Of a DNA stretch of 64,000 bases, positions 1 to 8,494 are shown one piece after another. Location: the NCBI RefSeq assembly GCF_003940805.1, contig NZ_CP034328.1, positions 62,001-126,000 of the forward strand. The letters are read 5' to 3'. Below the pieces are notes generated by a model. It saw nothing but the letters and a program-made list of their open reading frames with translations. It was not told the DNA's origin and searched no databases. Numbering within the stretch: the stretch's first letter is position 1; each line of letters starts with the position of its first letter. Position numbers and translations under genes: made by a program. Source of the stretch: Tabrizicola piscis (GTDB taxonomy: Bacteria; Pseudomonadota; Alphaproteobacteria; Rhodobacterales; Rhodobacteraceae).

Positions 1-1798
1 GGGCCTCATCCTCGACCAGCAGAACCACGCCTTCGCCCGGCTTGCCAAGCGGACGGCGCGCTTCGGGTTCGGGCGCGGGCAGGTCCACCCCCTCATACGT
101 CGGGAAGTAGATCGAGAACGTGGTCCCTTTCCCAACTGTGGAATCGGCGAAGATGAAACCGCCCGATTGTTTGACGATCCCATACGCCATCGAAAGCCCA
201 AGGCCCGTACCTTCGCCCACGCGCTTGGTTGTGAAGAATGGCTCAAAGATCTTCTGCAGGTTTTCCGGGGGGATGCCCGTCCCATGGTCGATGACCCTGA
301 TCACCGAATAGTCCCCCGCAGGCACCACAGCCCGGTCGCGCCGAAGGTCTTCGATCAATGTCACCGGCTCGGTCTCGATCACGATGCTGCCCTTGTCAGG
401 CATCGCATCCCGCGCATTGACGACAAGATTGATCAGCACCTGCTCCAACTGCCGCCGGTCGGCACGCACCGGACGCAAGGCCCTTTCCGCCCCACGCCCC
501 AGATGCGCCAGTTTCAATCCGGCCCGTTCAACCACCAGCCGGTTCAGAAGATGCGTCAGGTCGGCCAGCACCTCCTCAAGGTCAAGCCGCTCGGGTTTCA
601 GGGTCTGCTTGCGGGAAAACGCCAGAAGCTGCCCCACCAATGAGGCGGCGCGGTTGGCGTTCTGACGGATCTGTTCCAGATCCGCAAAGTCCGGCGCGTC
701 GCGGCCATGCCGCAAGAGCAGCAGGTCACAATGCCCGGAAATCGCTGTCAAAAGGTTGTTGAAGTCATGGGCTATCCCACCAGCAAGCTGGCCGATCGCC
801 TGCATCTTCTGGCTTTGGATGAACTGCGCCTCCAGCGTTTTCAGCCGGGTCGCATCGTTCAGGACGGCAAGGGCGCTGGTGCGGCCACCCTCGACAAAGC
901 GGCGCAAGGTCACCTCGATGAAGCTTTCCTCGGGCCGGGTGCGCGCGCGCAAGACCTCGGTCCCGCCGGGAAGACGCCCCGCCACTACATCGCCCAGCCA
1001 GTCAGTGACCGGCCGCCCCAGACCTTCGAAAAGGTCGTGGAACATCAATGACCGCAACTCTCCTTGCAGCATGAGTTCCCGCGCCGCCCGGTTGGCACTG
1101 CGCAAGACGCCATCCGGTCCGAACATCATCAACGCTACCGGCACATCCTCCAGATCAGGCCCGCCCGCCTCCGCGCCCGCCTCGCAGGCTGGGCGGTATG
1201 GACCGCTGCTGTCCGGCCCGGCTGCCTTAGCCCGCGGGGCGTCGGAAGGCAGGGTGTCAGTCGCGTCGAACGCATCAACCCGCCACAGGAACCGGTCCCT
1301 GCCAGATCGGTGCACCGTCACTCGCAACAGGCCCCGATGTGTCGCCACATCCTCCCGCGCGGCACCATCGGCCGCTGCACGGGCCTGCAGCTTCATCAGC
1401 AGGGCCCCGGGCGTAAGGATGTTGCGCGACAGCGCTTCGACCAGGGACTGGCTGTCCGGGCCAAACCGATCCTCCGCCGCGCGGTTGCGCAGCACCACCC
1501 TGCCCTCCGGATCGGTCGAAAAGCATGCGGCTGTGTCATGGGCCACCAGACGAAAGGTGCGTTCCTGTTCCTGTCGGTCACGCGCGCGCCGGGTGGCCGC
1601 CAGCCCGCCCAGCAGGCCAGCCGCTGCGGCAAGCGTCAGGCCGGCAAATCCAGTGCCAGTCCAGAGGCCCGAGCCAGCCAGTGCCAGCGCGACCAGACCA
1701 AGCCCTGCCAGCCCCATTGCCACAAGCCTGAGGGGTGAGAACCCCGACACCAAAACGCCCGCCGACTGCGGGAAAGGTCTGCTGCCAAACAGGGTCAC
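1..1798 (-). CDS. cckA: Hybrid sensor histidine kinase, CckA type (3' end outside window)
   Basis: Reading the complement from a GTG at 1798 (preceded by a GGTGGGA-like ribosome site) gives about 599 residues before the window edge. Two hydrophobic segments near residues 24-68 are followed by PAS-like regions, then a HisKA box with GGIAHDFNN (phospho-acceptor His about residue 344). A HATPase domain follows (NARDAMP, GTGLGLSMAYGIVKQSGG), and a receiver domain begins with VVLLVEDEA just before position 1. This order, and the GIVKQSGGFIF stretch, match CckA, the kinase/phosphatase that feeds the ChpT-CtrA phosphorelay at the inner membrane. A CtrA box lies just upstream, supporting the identity. 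The in-frame stop TAA at 1853-1855 rules out a much longer N-terminus; a later ATG start is possible. The rest of the receiver domain is missing only because of the window boundary. Confidence 0.82.
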   Translation of the reverse strand, partial: MTLFGSRPFPQSAGVLVSGFSPLRLVAMGLAGLGLVALALAGSGLWTGTGFAGLTLAAAAGLLGGLAATRRARDRQEQERTFRLVAHDTAACFSTDPEGRVVLRNRAAEDRFGPDSQSLVEALSRNILTPGALLMKLQARAAADGAAREDVATHRGLLRVTVHRSGRDRFLWRVDAFDATDTLPSDAPRAKAAGPDSSGPYRPACEAGAEAGGPDLEDVPVALMMFGPDGVLRSANRAARELMLQGELRSLMFHDLFEGLGRPVTDWLGDVVAGRLPGGTEVLRARTRPEESFIEVTLRRFVEGGRTSALAVLNDATRLKTLEAQFIQSQKMQAIGQLAGGIAHDFNNLLTAISGHCDLLLLRHGRDAPDFADLEQIRQNANRAASLVGQLLAFSRKQTLKPERLDLEEVLADLTHLLNRLVVERAGLKLAHLGRGAERALRPVRADRRQLEQVLINLVVNARDAMPDKGSIVIETEPVTLIEDLRRDRAVVPAGDYSVIRVIDHGTGIPPENLQKIFEPFFTTKRVGEGTGLGLSMAYGIVKQSGGFIFADSTVGKGTTFSIYFPTYEGVDLPAPEPEARRPLGKPGEGVVLLVEDEA

Positions 1799-1852
1799 GT
1801 TCCCACCACTTATCCCACTGTCACTCGTCACCGAAGCATCGCTTGCGAAAGG

Positions 1853-1868
1853 TTAATTCAACCTTAAC
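1853..1868. promoter_or_regulatory. CtrA box upstream of cckA
   Basis: The sequence TTAATTCAACCTTAAC reads TTAA-N7-TTAAC, the established CtrA consensus, on the plus strand; the minus strand reads TTAA-GGTTGAA-TTAAC, so it fits in both directions. It lies about 55-70 bases before the chosen cckA start, inside the 107-base gap to the preceding rsmB stop. I infer that CtrA controls its own upstream kinase here; no footprint is available. Confidence 0.6.
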
Positions 1869-1905
1869 CGCTACGAGCTTGCGCGCAATGCGGGAGTAGG
1901 TTGGT

Positions 1906-3051
1906 TTACACTCGCCTCAAGGTCGCAAGGTAAAAGCCATCGCCTCCGGTCAGTGGCGTCAGCGCAAGACTGCGCTCAAGCGTCCAGCCAGCAGACTTGG
2001 CCAGAAAACTGGTCACCTGATCGGAATTTTCGTCGCGCAGCATGGAGCAGGTGGCATAGGCAAGGCAGCCCCCGGGACGCACCATTCCTGCGGCCCGTTG
2101 CAGGATGCGGGCCTGCAGGTCCACCAGTTCGGCCAGACGCTCCGGGGTCAGCGCCCACTTGCCTTCGGGATCGCGGCGCCAGCTGCCAAGGCCGGAACAG
2201 GGCGCATCGACCAGCACAAGGTCGTATGGTCCGTTGTCCTCGGGTGCGGCAGTCAAGGTCACGTCCACGCCCGCCCGGTCTGCCCTGCGCGGCAGGTCGG
2301 CCATCCGCTGTGGCGCGATGTCATGGGCAAAGAGCTGCAGGTCAGCCTGTGCCGCCATGGCAAGGCTCTTGCCACCGCCGCCCGCGCAATGGTCCAGCAC
2401 GCGCATCCCGTCAGCCAGCGGCAGTGCCTCGACCACCGCTTGGGACGAGGCGTCCTGCAACTCGACCCACCCTTCCAGATAGGCTGCCGAGGTTTGCAGC
2501 TTGCGGACCTGCCCCCCAAGCTCCAGACAGGCTGGCGCCAGAGCGTGCGGGGTGGCCGTGATCCCTTCGCCTGCCAGTGCCGCGACTGCCGATGCAAGCG
2601 TCGCTTTGCGCAGATTGACCCGCACAAAGACGGGCGCCCGATTGCGCATCGCCAAAAGGACGGCCTCGGTGTCGGCACCCAGACTTTCCCGCAACTTGGG
2701 CAAAAGCCAGTCCGGCACATCCAGCGCCTCAGCCGCAACGGGCGTTCGGCCCTGTTCGTCAGGTCCGGGCGGCAAGGGCGCATGGCCCACGCCAGTAAAC
2801 AGCGCCTCTTGCCCGGCGTCGCGGCACAGGCCAAGCACCAGTCCGCGCCCGGTCAGGCCCCCGCCAAGTGCCGCCGCAGACCGGCGGCGGCGCAGCGCGT
2901 CGAACACGATATCCCGCACCGCCGCCCGGTCCCCCGACCCGGCAAAGCGGCTGGCCCGGCCCCAGTTTGTCAGCGCCCGTTCCGCATGCGCACCGGCAAG
3001 GATCCGGTCAAGCACCTCGATCGCGGCGGCAAGTCTGGCAGAGGGGGTCAT
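1906..3051 (-). CDS. rsmB: 16S rRNA cytosine-C5 methyltransferase, RsmB/NOP family
   Basis: 381 residues from the ATG at 3051, which has a GGAG 5-6 bases upstream; a start nine codons earlier exists but lacks this site. An N-terminal NusB-like helical region (about 1-90) precedes a SAM-dependent Rossmann domain with DHCAGGGGKSLAM (about 220-232). The two catalytic cysteines of the family are visible: DAPCSG (C285) and ATCS (C335). The enzyme methylates C5 of a cytosine in 16S rRNA in the cytoplasm. It sits downstream of guaB (51-base gap) and upstream of cckA on the same strand. Members of this family are hard to separate by target; RsmB is the likely orthologue but the exact cytosine cannot be read from the sequence. 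Confidence 0.85.
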   Translation of the reverse strand: MTPSARLAAAIEVLDRILAGAHAERALTNWGRASRFAGSGDRAAVRDIVFDALRRRRSAAALGGGLTGRGLVLGLCRDAGQEALFTGVGHAPLPPGPDEQGRTPVAAEALDVPDWLLPKLRESLGADTEAVLLAMRNRAPVFVRVNLRKATLASAVAALAGEGITATPHALAPACLELGGQVRKLQTSAAYLEGWVELQDASSQAVVEALPLADGMRVLDHCAGGGGKSLAMAAQADLQLFAHDIAPQRMADLPRRADRAGVDVTLTAAPEDNGPYDLVLVDAPCSGLGSWRRDPEGKWALTPERLAELVDLQARILQRAAGMVRPGGCLAYATCSMLRDENSDQVTSFLAKSAGWTLERSLALTPLTGGDGFYLATLRRV

Positions 3052-3102
3052 GCAGTCTCCGATCAAGGGGCGGGACAAGCGCCCCGCCAGCGTCTGAGCC
3101 GG

Positions 3103-4551
3103 TCAGCCGACCCGGTAGTTCGGGCTTTCCCGGGTGATCTGCACATCATGGACATGGCTTTCCTTCAGCCCCGCCCCGGTGATCCGCACGAACTGGCACT
3201 GGGACCGCATCGCCGCCACGGTGGCGCAACCGGTATAGCCCATCGCGGCGCGCAGGCCCCCGACCATCTGGTGAATGACTGCCGCAGCACTGCCCTTGTA
3301 GGGCACCTGCCCTTCAATCCCTTCCGGCACCAGCTTGTCACTGGCCGCGTCCTTCTGGAAATACCGGTCCGCTGACCCCCGCGCCATCGCGCCAAGGCTG
3401 CCCATGCCGCGATAGGCCTTGAACGACCGCCCGTTCCACAAGATTACCTCGCCCGGGCTTTCGTCCGTGCCGGCAATGGCACTGCCGACCATGGCGCAGG
3501 ACGCCCCCGCCGCGATTGCCTTGGCAAAGTCGCCCGAATATTTGATCCCGCCATCCGCGATCACTGGCACATCGCCCGCAGCCTGCGCGCTGTCCATGAT
3601 GGCCGTCAGCTGGGGCACGCCCACGCCCGCGACGATCCGCGTCGTGCAAATGCTGCCCGGCCCGATCCCCACCTTGACCGCATCCGCCCCGGCGCCGATC
3701 AACGCCCGCGTCGCCTCGCCCGTAGCCACGTTTCCGGCCACGACCTGCACGGTGTTCGACAGCCGCTTGATCCGCTCCACCGCCCGCGCGACTCCTTCGG
3801 AGTGGCCATGCGCCGTGTCGATCACCACAAGGTCCACCCCGGCGTCGATCAGGGCCTCAGACCGCGCAAACCCCGCATCCCCGACGGTCGAGGCCGCAGC
3901 AACCCGCAGCCGCCCCAGATCATCCTTGCAGGCCTGTGGATTGAGCACGGCCTTTTCGGTGTCCTTCAGCGTCAGAAGCCCCGTCAGCTTGCCCTTGCCA
4001 TCCGTCACCAGCAGCTTTTCGATCCGCCGCGCCTTCATCAGGCTGATCGCCTCGGCACGGTCCACCGGTTCGCGCAGCAAAGCCAGATTTTCCGACGTCA
4101 TCATCACGCTGACCGGGGTCCGGTCGTCCGTCGCAAAGCGCATGTCCCGGTTAGTCACGATCCCCAGCACGCGGCCAGACCCGTCGACCACTGGAAAACC
4201 CGTGATCGAATACCGCTCCATCAAAAGCTTCGCATCGGCCAGCGTCTGGTCCGGCGTCAAAGTGATCGGCTGATAGACCACCCCGCTTTCGAACCGCTTC
4301 ACCCGGCGGACTTCCCGCGCCTGTGCCTCAAGGTCGAGGTTGCGGTGGATCACCCCGATCCCCCCGGCCTGCGCCATGGCAATCGCCATGCGGCCTTCGG
4401 TCACCGTATCCATCGCGCTGGACAACAGCGGGATGTTCATCCGGATCGCTCTGGTGACAAAGGTTGACGTATCCGCATCCGACGGCAGGACACTGGATGC
4501 CGCCGGCACCAGAAGGACATCATCAAAGGTAAGAGCCTCACGAATCTCCAT
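3103..4551 (-). CDS. guaB: Inosine-5'-monophosphate dehydrogenase
   Basis: 482 residues starting [11 protein letters not shown], the usual IMPDH N-terminus, with a GGAGGG ribosome site upstream of 4551; a longer reading frame to 4656 adds unrelated residues. It oxidises IMP to XMP with NAD+, the first committed step to GMP. The TIM barrel carries [11 protein letters not shown] with catalytic C302, and a pair of CBS domains lies at about residues 92-205 ([21 protein letters not shown]). The flap and C-terminal YMGSLGAM-like region (RGMGSLGAM) are intact. It is divergent from the amidotransferase gene at 4684, leaving 132 bases for both promoters. Length and motifs are ordinary. Confidence 0.97.
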   Translation of the reverse strand: MEIREALTFDDVLLVPAASSVLPSDADTSTFVTRAIRMNIPLLSSAMDTVTEGRMAIAMAQAGGIGVIHRNLDLEAQAREVRRVKRFESGVVYQPITLTPDQTLADAKLLMERYSITGFPVVDGSGRVLGIVTNRDMRFATDDRTPVSVMMTSENLALLREPVDRAEAISLMKARRIEKLLVTDGKGKLTGLLTLKDTEKAVLNPQACKDDLGRLRVAAASTVGDAGFARSEALIDAGVDLVVIDTAHGHSEGVARAVERIKRLSNTVQVVAGNVATGEATRALIGAGADAVKVGIGPGSICTTRIVAGVGVPQLTAIMDSAQAAGDVPVIADGGIKYSGDFAKAIAAGASCAMVGSAIAGTDESPGEVILWNGRSFKAYRGMGSLGAMARGSADRYFQKDAASDKLVPEGIEGQVPYKGSAAAVIHQMVGGLRAAMGYTGCATVAAMRSQCQFVRITGAGLKESHVHDVQITRESPNYRVG

Positions 4552-4683
4552 GGATAATCCCTCCGGAGCTAGCATCGTTTGGCGGTTCCCCATTTCACGC
4601 AAGACCAGCCTTGGCAAGGGCAAATCCGCTTGCAGCCCGCCAACCCCCGTGCACATCCTGTCATTGGAATTCCGGAGCTACAC

Positions 4684-5382
4684 ATGCGCGTCGCCATCGT
4701 CGAGAATACTCGCGTCACCCACCATGGCCTTGTCGGGGTGGCGCTGCATGAACGCGCAGCCCTTGTCGATCAACTGAAACCCTGGACCGGCCAGCCCCTG
4801 CCCCAAGACCCCGAGGCCGACGCCCTGATTGTCTTCGGCGGCGAACAATCGGCCACCGATGACCACAGCCACCCCTATCTGCCCGCCCTCGCCCGCCTGA
4901 TGCAGGCCTATACTCAGGCCGACAAACCCGTGCTGGGGATATGCCTCGGCTCGCAGCTACTGGCGCGCGCTTTTGGTGCAGAGAACCATCTTGGCGCAGC
5001 CGTCGAATTCGGCTGGACCGATGTCAGCCTGACGGCTGCGGGCCGTGCCGACCCGGTCCTGTCGCAGCTGCCCGACAGCTTCCCGGTCTTTCAATGGCAC
5101 TCGGACACCTTCACCCTGCCCGCAGGGGCTACCCACCTTGCGCAGAGTGCTGCTGCGGCAAATCAGGCCTTCCGCATCGGACGCGCCACCTACGGCACCC
5201 AGTTCCATTTTGAGGCCAGCCGCCCGGTCGTGGCAGACTGGCTCGCCCGCTTTCCTGATCTAGTGGACCAGATGGCCCCGGGCTGGTCCGCCCAACACGA
5301 CAGCCTTGCCCAGACCAAGGGCCATGCCGCCGACAGCCATGGACTTGCCATCGCCCGTGCCTGGGTCAACTTGATCGGCTGA
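4684..5382 (+). CDS. Class I glutamine amidotransferase-like protein
   Basis: 232 residues from the ATG at 4684, with GGAG about 8 bases upstream. The fold is a stand-alone GATase1 domain. The nucleophile elbow GICLGSQ holds C87, and the GTQFHFE motif gives H175 and E177, completing the Cys-His-Glu triad used to release ammonia from glutamine. No synthetase domain is attached, so the acceptor is unknown. Relatives are annotated as GMP-synthase-like amidotransferases, and stand-alone members include gamma-glutamyl-polyamine hydrolases (PuuD) and others. The divergent arrangement with guaB is suggestive of a purine link but this is only context. Convergent with the next gene, with a short GC hairpin between them. 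Confidence 0.8.
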   Translation: MRVAIVENTRVTHHGLVGVALHERAALVDQLKPWTGQPLPQDPEADALIVFGGEQSATDDHSHPYLPALARLMQAYTQADKPVLGICLGSQLLARAFGAENHLGAAVEFGWTDVSLTAAGRADPVLSQLPDSFPVFQWHSDTFTLPAGATHLAQSAAAANQAFRIGRATYGTQFHFEASRPVVADWLARFPDLVDQMAPGWSAQHDSLAQTKGHAADSHGLAIARAWVNLIG

Positions 5383-5443
5383 CGCAGGCCTGTGCCAAGG
5401 CGCCCCTATGTTTTGCTCTTTGACAAATACTCTCAGGGGGTTT

Positions 5444-5460
5444 GGGGGCAGAATGCCCCC
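5444..5460. terminator. GC hairpin between convergent genes
   Basis: GGGGGCA-GAA-TGCCCCC forms a 7-bp stem with a 3-base loop between the amidotransferase stop (5382) and the channel gene stop (5477). On the minus strand it is followed by a run reading GAGAGTATTTGTCAAAG. It probably serves as a shared terminator, although it lacks a clean T tract. Confidence 0.45.
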
Positions 5461-5476
5461 ATCGGCAGGCACAGGG

Positions 5477-6484
5477 TCAGGCTTCGGCCGCGTTGGTCAC
5501 CGCCGCCAGCCTGCCCCCCGGCCAGCGCTTGAGCACCCACCACAAGATCGCCGGGATCGCCACCAGACCGATCGCCGTCAGCCCCAGCCCTGGCCACAGC
5601 CAGCCGTCGCCCGCGCGCAGCATTGTGGTCGCCAGCGCCGCGAGGGGAAAGGTGAAGGCCCCCCAAAGCGGCGTGATCCCTGTCCCGGCCAGCCAGCGCC
5701 AGGACGCAACAAGTGCCAACGTCAGCCCGGTTCCCATGGCAATGAACGCGCCTGCCAGTTCCACCATCCCCAGCAGCCCTGCGACCGACCCAAGCAGCGC
5801 CGCGGGTGCTACATGGATCGCCAGCAGCGGCCGCAGCGGCGGCGGCGGGACGCTGCGGATGAACTGCAGCGCGCTCAGGCCCCAGTTCAGCACCGCAATC
5901 GGCAGCGCCAGCCAGAAGAGGACGGTCGCGACCTGTTCCATGCCCAGGGCCACGGCGGTGGGGGCCGCGACGATGAAGCCGACAAAGCTCAGATGCCATG
6001 TCGGGTTCACTTCGCGCGCCACGGGCGGCAACGTCAGCAAAAGTCGGATCAGCAGCACCGCCAGCACCGCATGGCCGGCCAGCGCCACCGTCATCAGCGC
6101 CAGTGCCGGGCCTTGCGCATAGGCCGCGACAAGGGTCGCCGCCGCCATCCCGCCCATCGTCATCGCCGCAAGGCCCGACCGTCCGGGCAGAACCCGCAGA
6201 TCTTCGATCACCACAGCCGGGCGACGCATGGCTTTTGCGCCGTAGGCAAAGGCAGCAAAGGCCCACAAGGCCACGGCCAGACCCGCCAGCAGATCGCCCA
6301 GACCCCGGTCAAAGCCCAAAGCCTCCAGCGCCAGTTGCAGGGCGATGGCCAGCCCCAGAAGGCCAAGGATCGGCGGAAAGATCGCAGGCGGAGTCTTCGC
6401 AAACGCCGGGATGCGCCGTGGCGGAAACTCCGGCGGCGGATAGCGTTTCGGGCGGGCTTCAGATCTGGTGTCGGGGGGTGTCAT
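5477..6484 (-). CDS. TehA/SLAC1-family membrane channel or transporter
   Basis: 335 residues from the ATG at 6484 (AAGGAG ribosome site, 6-base spacer). After a proline- and arginine-rich cytosolic start (RPKRYPPPEFPPRR), about ten hydrophobic helices follow. The pattern is that of the tellurite-resistance/dicarboxylate (TDT) or SLAC1 family: paired helices with VNPTWHLSFVGFIVAAP near the middle, where family members carry their conserved pore-lining segment. Such proteins move anions (chloride, nitrate, C4-dicarboxylates, sulfite) across the inner membrane; the substrate cannot be told here. It starts 53 bases after the PhyH-type gene on the same strand and could be at the distal end of the agl transcript. 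Confidence 0.7.
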   Translation of the reverse strand: MTPPDTRSEARPKRYPPPEFPPRRIPAFAKTPPAIFPPILGLLGLAIALQLALEALGFDRGLGDLLAGLAVALWAFAAFAYGAKAMRRPAVVIEDLRVLPGRSGLAAMTMGGMAAATLVAAYAQGPALALMTVALAGHAVLAVLLIRLLLTLPPVAREVNPTWHLSFVGFIVAAPTAVALGMEQVATVLFWLALPIAVLNWGLSALQFIRSVPPPPLRPLLAIHVAPAALLGSVAGLLGMVELAGAFIAMGTGLTLALVASWRWLAGTGITPLWGAFTFPLAALATTMLRAGDGWLWPGLGLTAIGLVAIPAILWWVLKRWPGGRLAAVTNAAEA

Positions 6485-6537
6485 TCGGGTCTCCTTGCCC
6501 CCCTCATATCTCCACCGGAACGGAAGGCAAAGACCGA

Positions 6538-7329
6538 TCAAGCCGCCCCATGCAGGACCGGAAACCAGTCCTCGCGCAGGCGTTCGCCGGGCTGCATCCC
6601 ATGCCCCGGAAACGGCGGCGAAGTTGGCCCCGGCCGTTCCACATAGCGGGCATCCTCCCCCACCAGCCGCAGCGAAAAGGCCCGCCGCCGGGTTGCGGCA
6701 AGGTTGCCGCGTGCGCCGTGCAGCGTGCGAAAGTTGAAGGCCACCGCATCGCCCGGCTCCATCTCCCATTCGCGGATCACCATCCCCTCGGCCTCGGGGT
6801 CGGGGACGGGAATATAGTCGTGGTCCCCCGGATAGAACTCGGTCTCGCTCACCCAGCGCGTCGGCAGCACATCCTTCGGCCAGAGATGTGACCCCGCCAC
6901 ACAGCGCAAACTGGCCTCTTTCACCGGATCAAGCGGCGACCAGAAGCTGACCGTCTGCCGCCCCTCGACAAAGTAGTAGGGGCCGTCGGTGTGCCAGGGC
7001 GTGGGTTTCGTGGTCCCGGGTTCCTTGACCAGCACATGGTCGTGAAAAAGTTGCACCCGGTCCGACCCCATCAGCCGCGCGGCGACCGCAGCCGCAGGGG
7101 ATTGGCGGATCACTGCCGCAAACTCGGGGATGCGCTGCCAGTTGCAGTAGTCGTCGAAGAAGGAACCAGCCTCGCCCGGCTTCAGCGTCGGCATCTGATG
7201 GGTCGGTGCCGCCATATTCCGGGCAATCCCGGCGCGCAGCATCTCCACCCAGTCCGCCCAAAGCCCCTTGACCAGCACTACACCGTCGCGCTGATAGGCG
7301 GCGACCATCTCATCCGTTACGGTGACCAT
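6538..7329 (-). CDS. Phytanoyl-CoA dioxygenase (PhyH)-family Fe(II)/2-oxoglutarate oxygenase
   Basis: 263 residues from the ATG at 7329, preceded by GGAGAAGG. The double-stranded beta-helix signature is complete: PWHTDGPYYF gives the HxD pair (H113, D115), TLHGARGN the distal iron ligand (H204), and RRRAFSLR the basic residues expected to bind 2-oxoglutarate. The family hydroxylates diverse small molecules, including phytanoyl-CoA, ectoine and halogenation or natural-product substrates; nothing here fixes the substrate. It begins 67 bases downstream of aglK on the same strand with no obvious terminator, so it may be co-transcribed with the sugar transporter genes. Functional link to glucosides is not established. 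Confidence 0.8.
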   Translation of the reverse strand: MVTVTDEMVAAYQRDGVVLVKGLWADWVEMLRAGIARNMAAPTHQMPTLKPGEAGSFFDDYCNWQRIPEFAAVIRQSPAAAVAARLMGSDRVQLFHDHVLVKEPGTTKPTPWHTDGPYYFVEGRQTVSFWSPLDPVKEASLRCVAGSHLWPKDVLPTRWVSETEFYPGDHDYIPVPDPEAEGMVIREWEMEPGDAVAFNFRTLHGARGNLAATRRRAFSLRLVGEDARYVERPGPTSPPFPGHGMQPGERLREDWFPVLHGAA

Positions 7330-7396
7330 CCGGCCTTCTCCTGTTTCACCCGCCCCGCCGACCCGCCTGTAATAGGCCAAGGGGGGAAGCAGGGCC

Positions 7397-8482
7397 CTAC
7401 CGATACAGCAACGATCGGCCATTGGCGAAGAGATGCACCTTCTTCGGGTCTGCGGTCAACTTGACTGTGGTGCGGCGCAGTTCGGGGCGGATGCCGGGCA
7501 GCTTTGCCACGACCTGAGCGCCATCGGCGGTCTTCTGGAAGTAAAGGAGCGTCACCTCCCCCAAAGCCTCGGTAATCTCGACCTCACCCGCGTGGATCGC
7601 ATCGCCATCGGTTTCGGTGAAATCCTCAGGCCGGACGCCGATCTTGACCTTCAAGCCCTTGTCGGCGGCCTGTGTCGGGACATGGCTGCGCGCAAGCCCG
7701 CCGTTTTCCAGCCGGATGACAGTGGTCGCCCCGGTTTCCATCACTTCGCCGGCCAGCAGGTTCATCGACGGGCTGCCGATGAACTGGGCGACGAATTCGT
7801 TCTCGGGGCGTTCATAAAGCTCAAGGGGCGAGCCGACCTGACTGATCCCGCCGCCCGCCAGCACGACGATCCGGCTGGCCAAGGTCATCGCCTCAACCTG
7901 ATCATGAGTGACGTAGACCATGGTGGAATTCGGCATCGCCTCTTTCAACTGCGCGATCTCGATCCGCGTGGCCACCCGCAGGGCGGCGTCAAGGTTCGAC
8001 AGGGGTTCGTCGAACAGGTAGACCTTCGGATCACGCACGATGGACCGCCCGATGGCCACGCGCTGGCGCTGGCCACCGGACAGGGCCTTGGGTAGCCGGT
8101 CAAGATAGGGCGTCAACTGCAGGATACGCGCGGCCTTGTCGACGGCGGCATTGATCTCGGCCGTTGATTTCTTGGCGATCTTCAGCGCAAAGGCCATGTT
8201 GTCGCGCACCGTCATATGCGGATAAAGCGCGTAGGACTGGAACACCATCGCAATCCCGCGCTGCGCGGGGGGCACGTCATTCATCCGCACGCCGTCAATG
8301 CTGAAATCACCGCCGGTGATCCGCTCCAGCCCAGCGATCATCCGCAGAAGCGTGGATTTCCCGCAGCCAGACGGGCCGACGAAAACGATCAGCTCCCCGG
8401 TCTTGATGTCGAGGTTGATGTTCTTCAACACCTTCACCTCGCCATAGGCCTTTTCGACGTTCTTCAGGACCAGATCAGCCAT
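7397..8482 (-). CDS. aglK: Alpha-glucoside ABC transporter ATP-binding protein
   Basis: 361 residues. Walker A GPSGCGKST spans residues 36-44, the signature LSGGQ 134-138, and Walker B ends at D158-E159 (LFDEP); the H-loop is YVTHDQ. After about residue 235 a C-terminal regulatory OB-like (TOBE) domain follows, typical of the MalK/UgpC group that energises sugar importers (CUT1 family). It starts 12 bases after the aglA stop and closes the aglE-F-G-A-K set, whose order is the known alphaproteobacterial alpha-glucoside (sucrose, maltose, trehalose) locus. It acts as a homodimer on the cytosolic face of AglF/AglG. Confidence 0.92.
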   Translation of the reverse strand: MADLVLKNVEKAYGEVKVLKNINLDIKTGELIVFVGPSGCGKSTLLRMIAGLERITGGDFSIDGVRMNDVPPAQRGIAMVFQSYALYPHMTVRDNMAFALKIAKKSTAEINAAVDKAARILQLTPYLDRLPKALSGGQRQRVAIGRSIVRDPKVYLFDEPLSNLDAALRVATRIEIAQLKEAMPNSTMVYVTHDQVEAMTLASRIVVLAGGGISQVGSPLELYERPENEFVAQFIGSPSMNLLAGEVMETGATTVIRLENGGLARSHVPTQAADKGLKVKIGVRPEDFTETDGDAIHAGEVEITEALGEVTLLYFQKTADGAQVVAKLPGIRPELRRTTVKLTADPKKVHLFANGRSLLYR

Positions 8483-8494
8483 GGAATTCCCCCC

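Noticed and set aside
5408..6646. Long plus-strand open frames opposite the TehA-like gene and opposite other high-GC genes
   Set aside because: They are Arg/Pro/Gln-rich antisense frames produced by high GC, without ribosome sites or family motifs.
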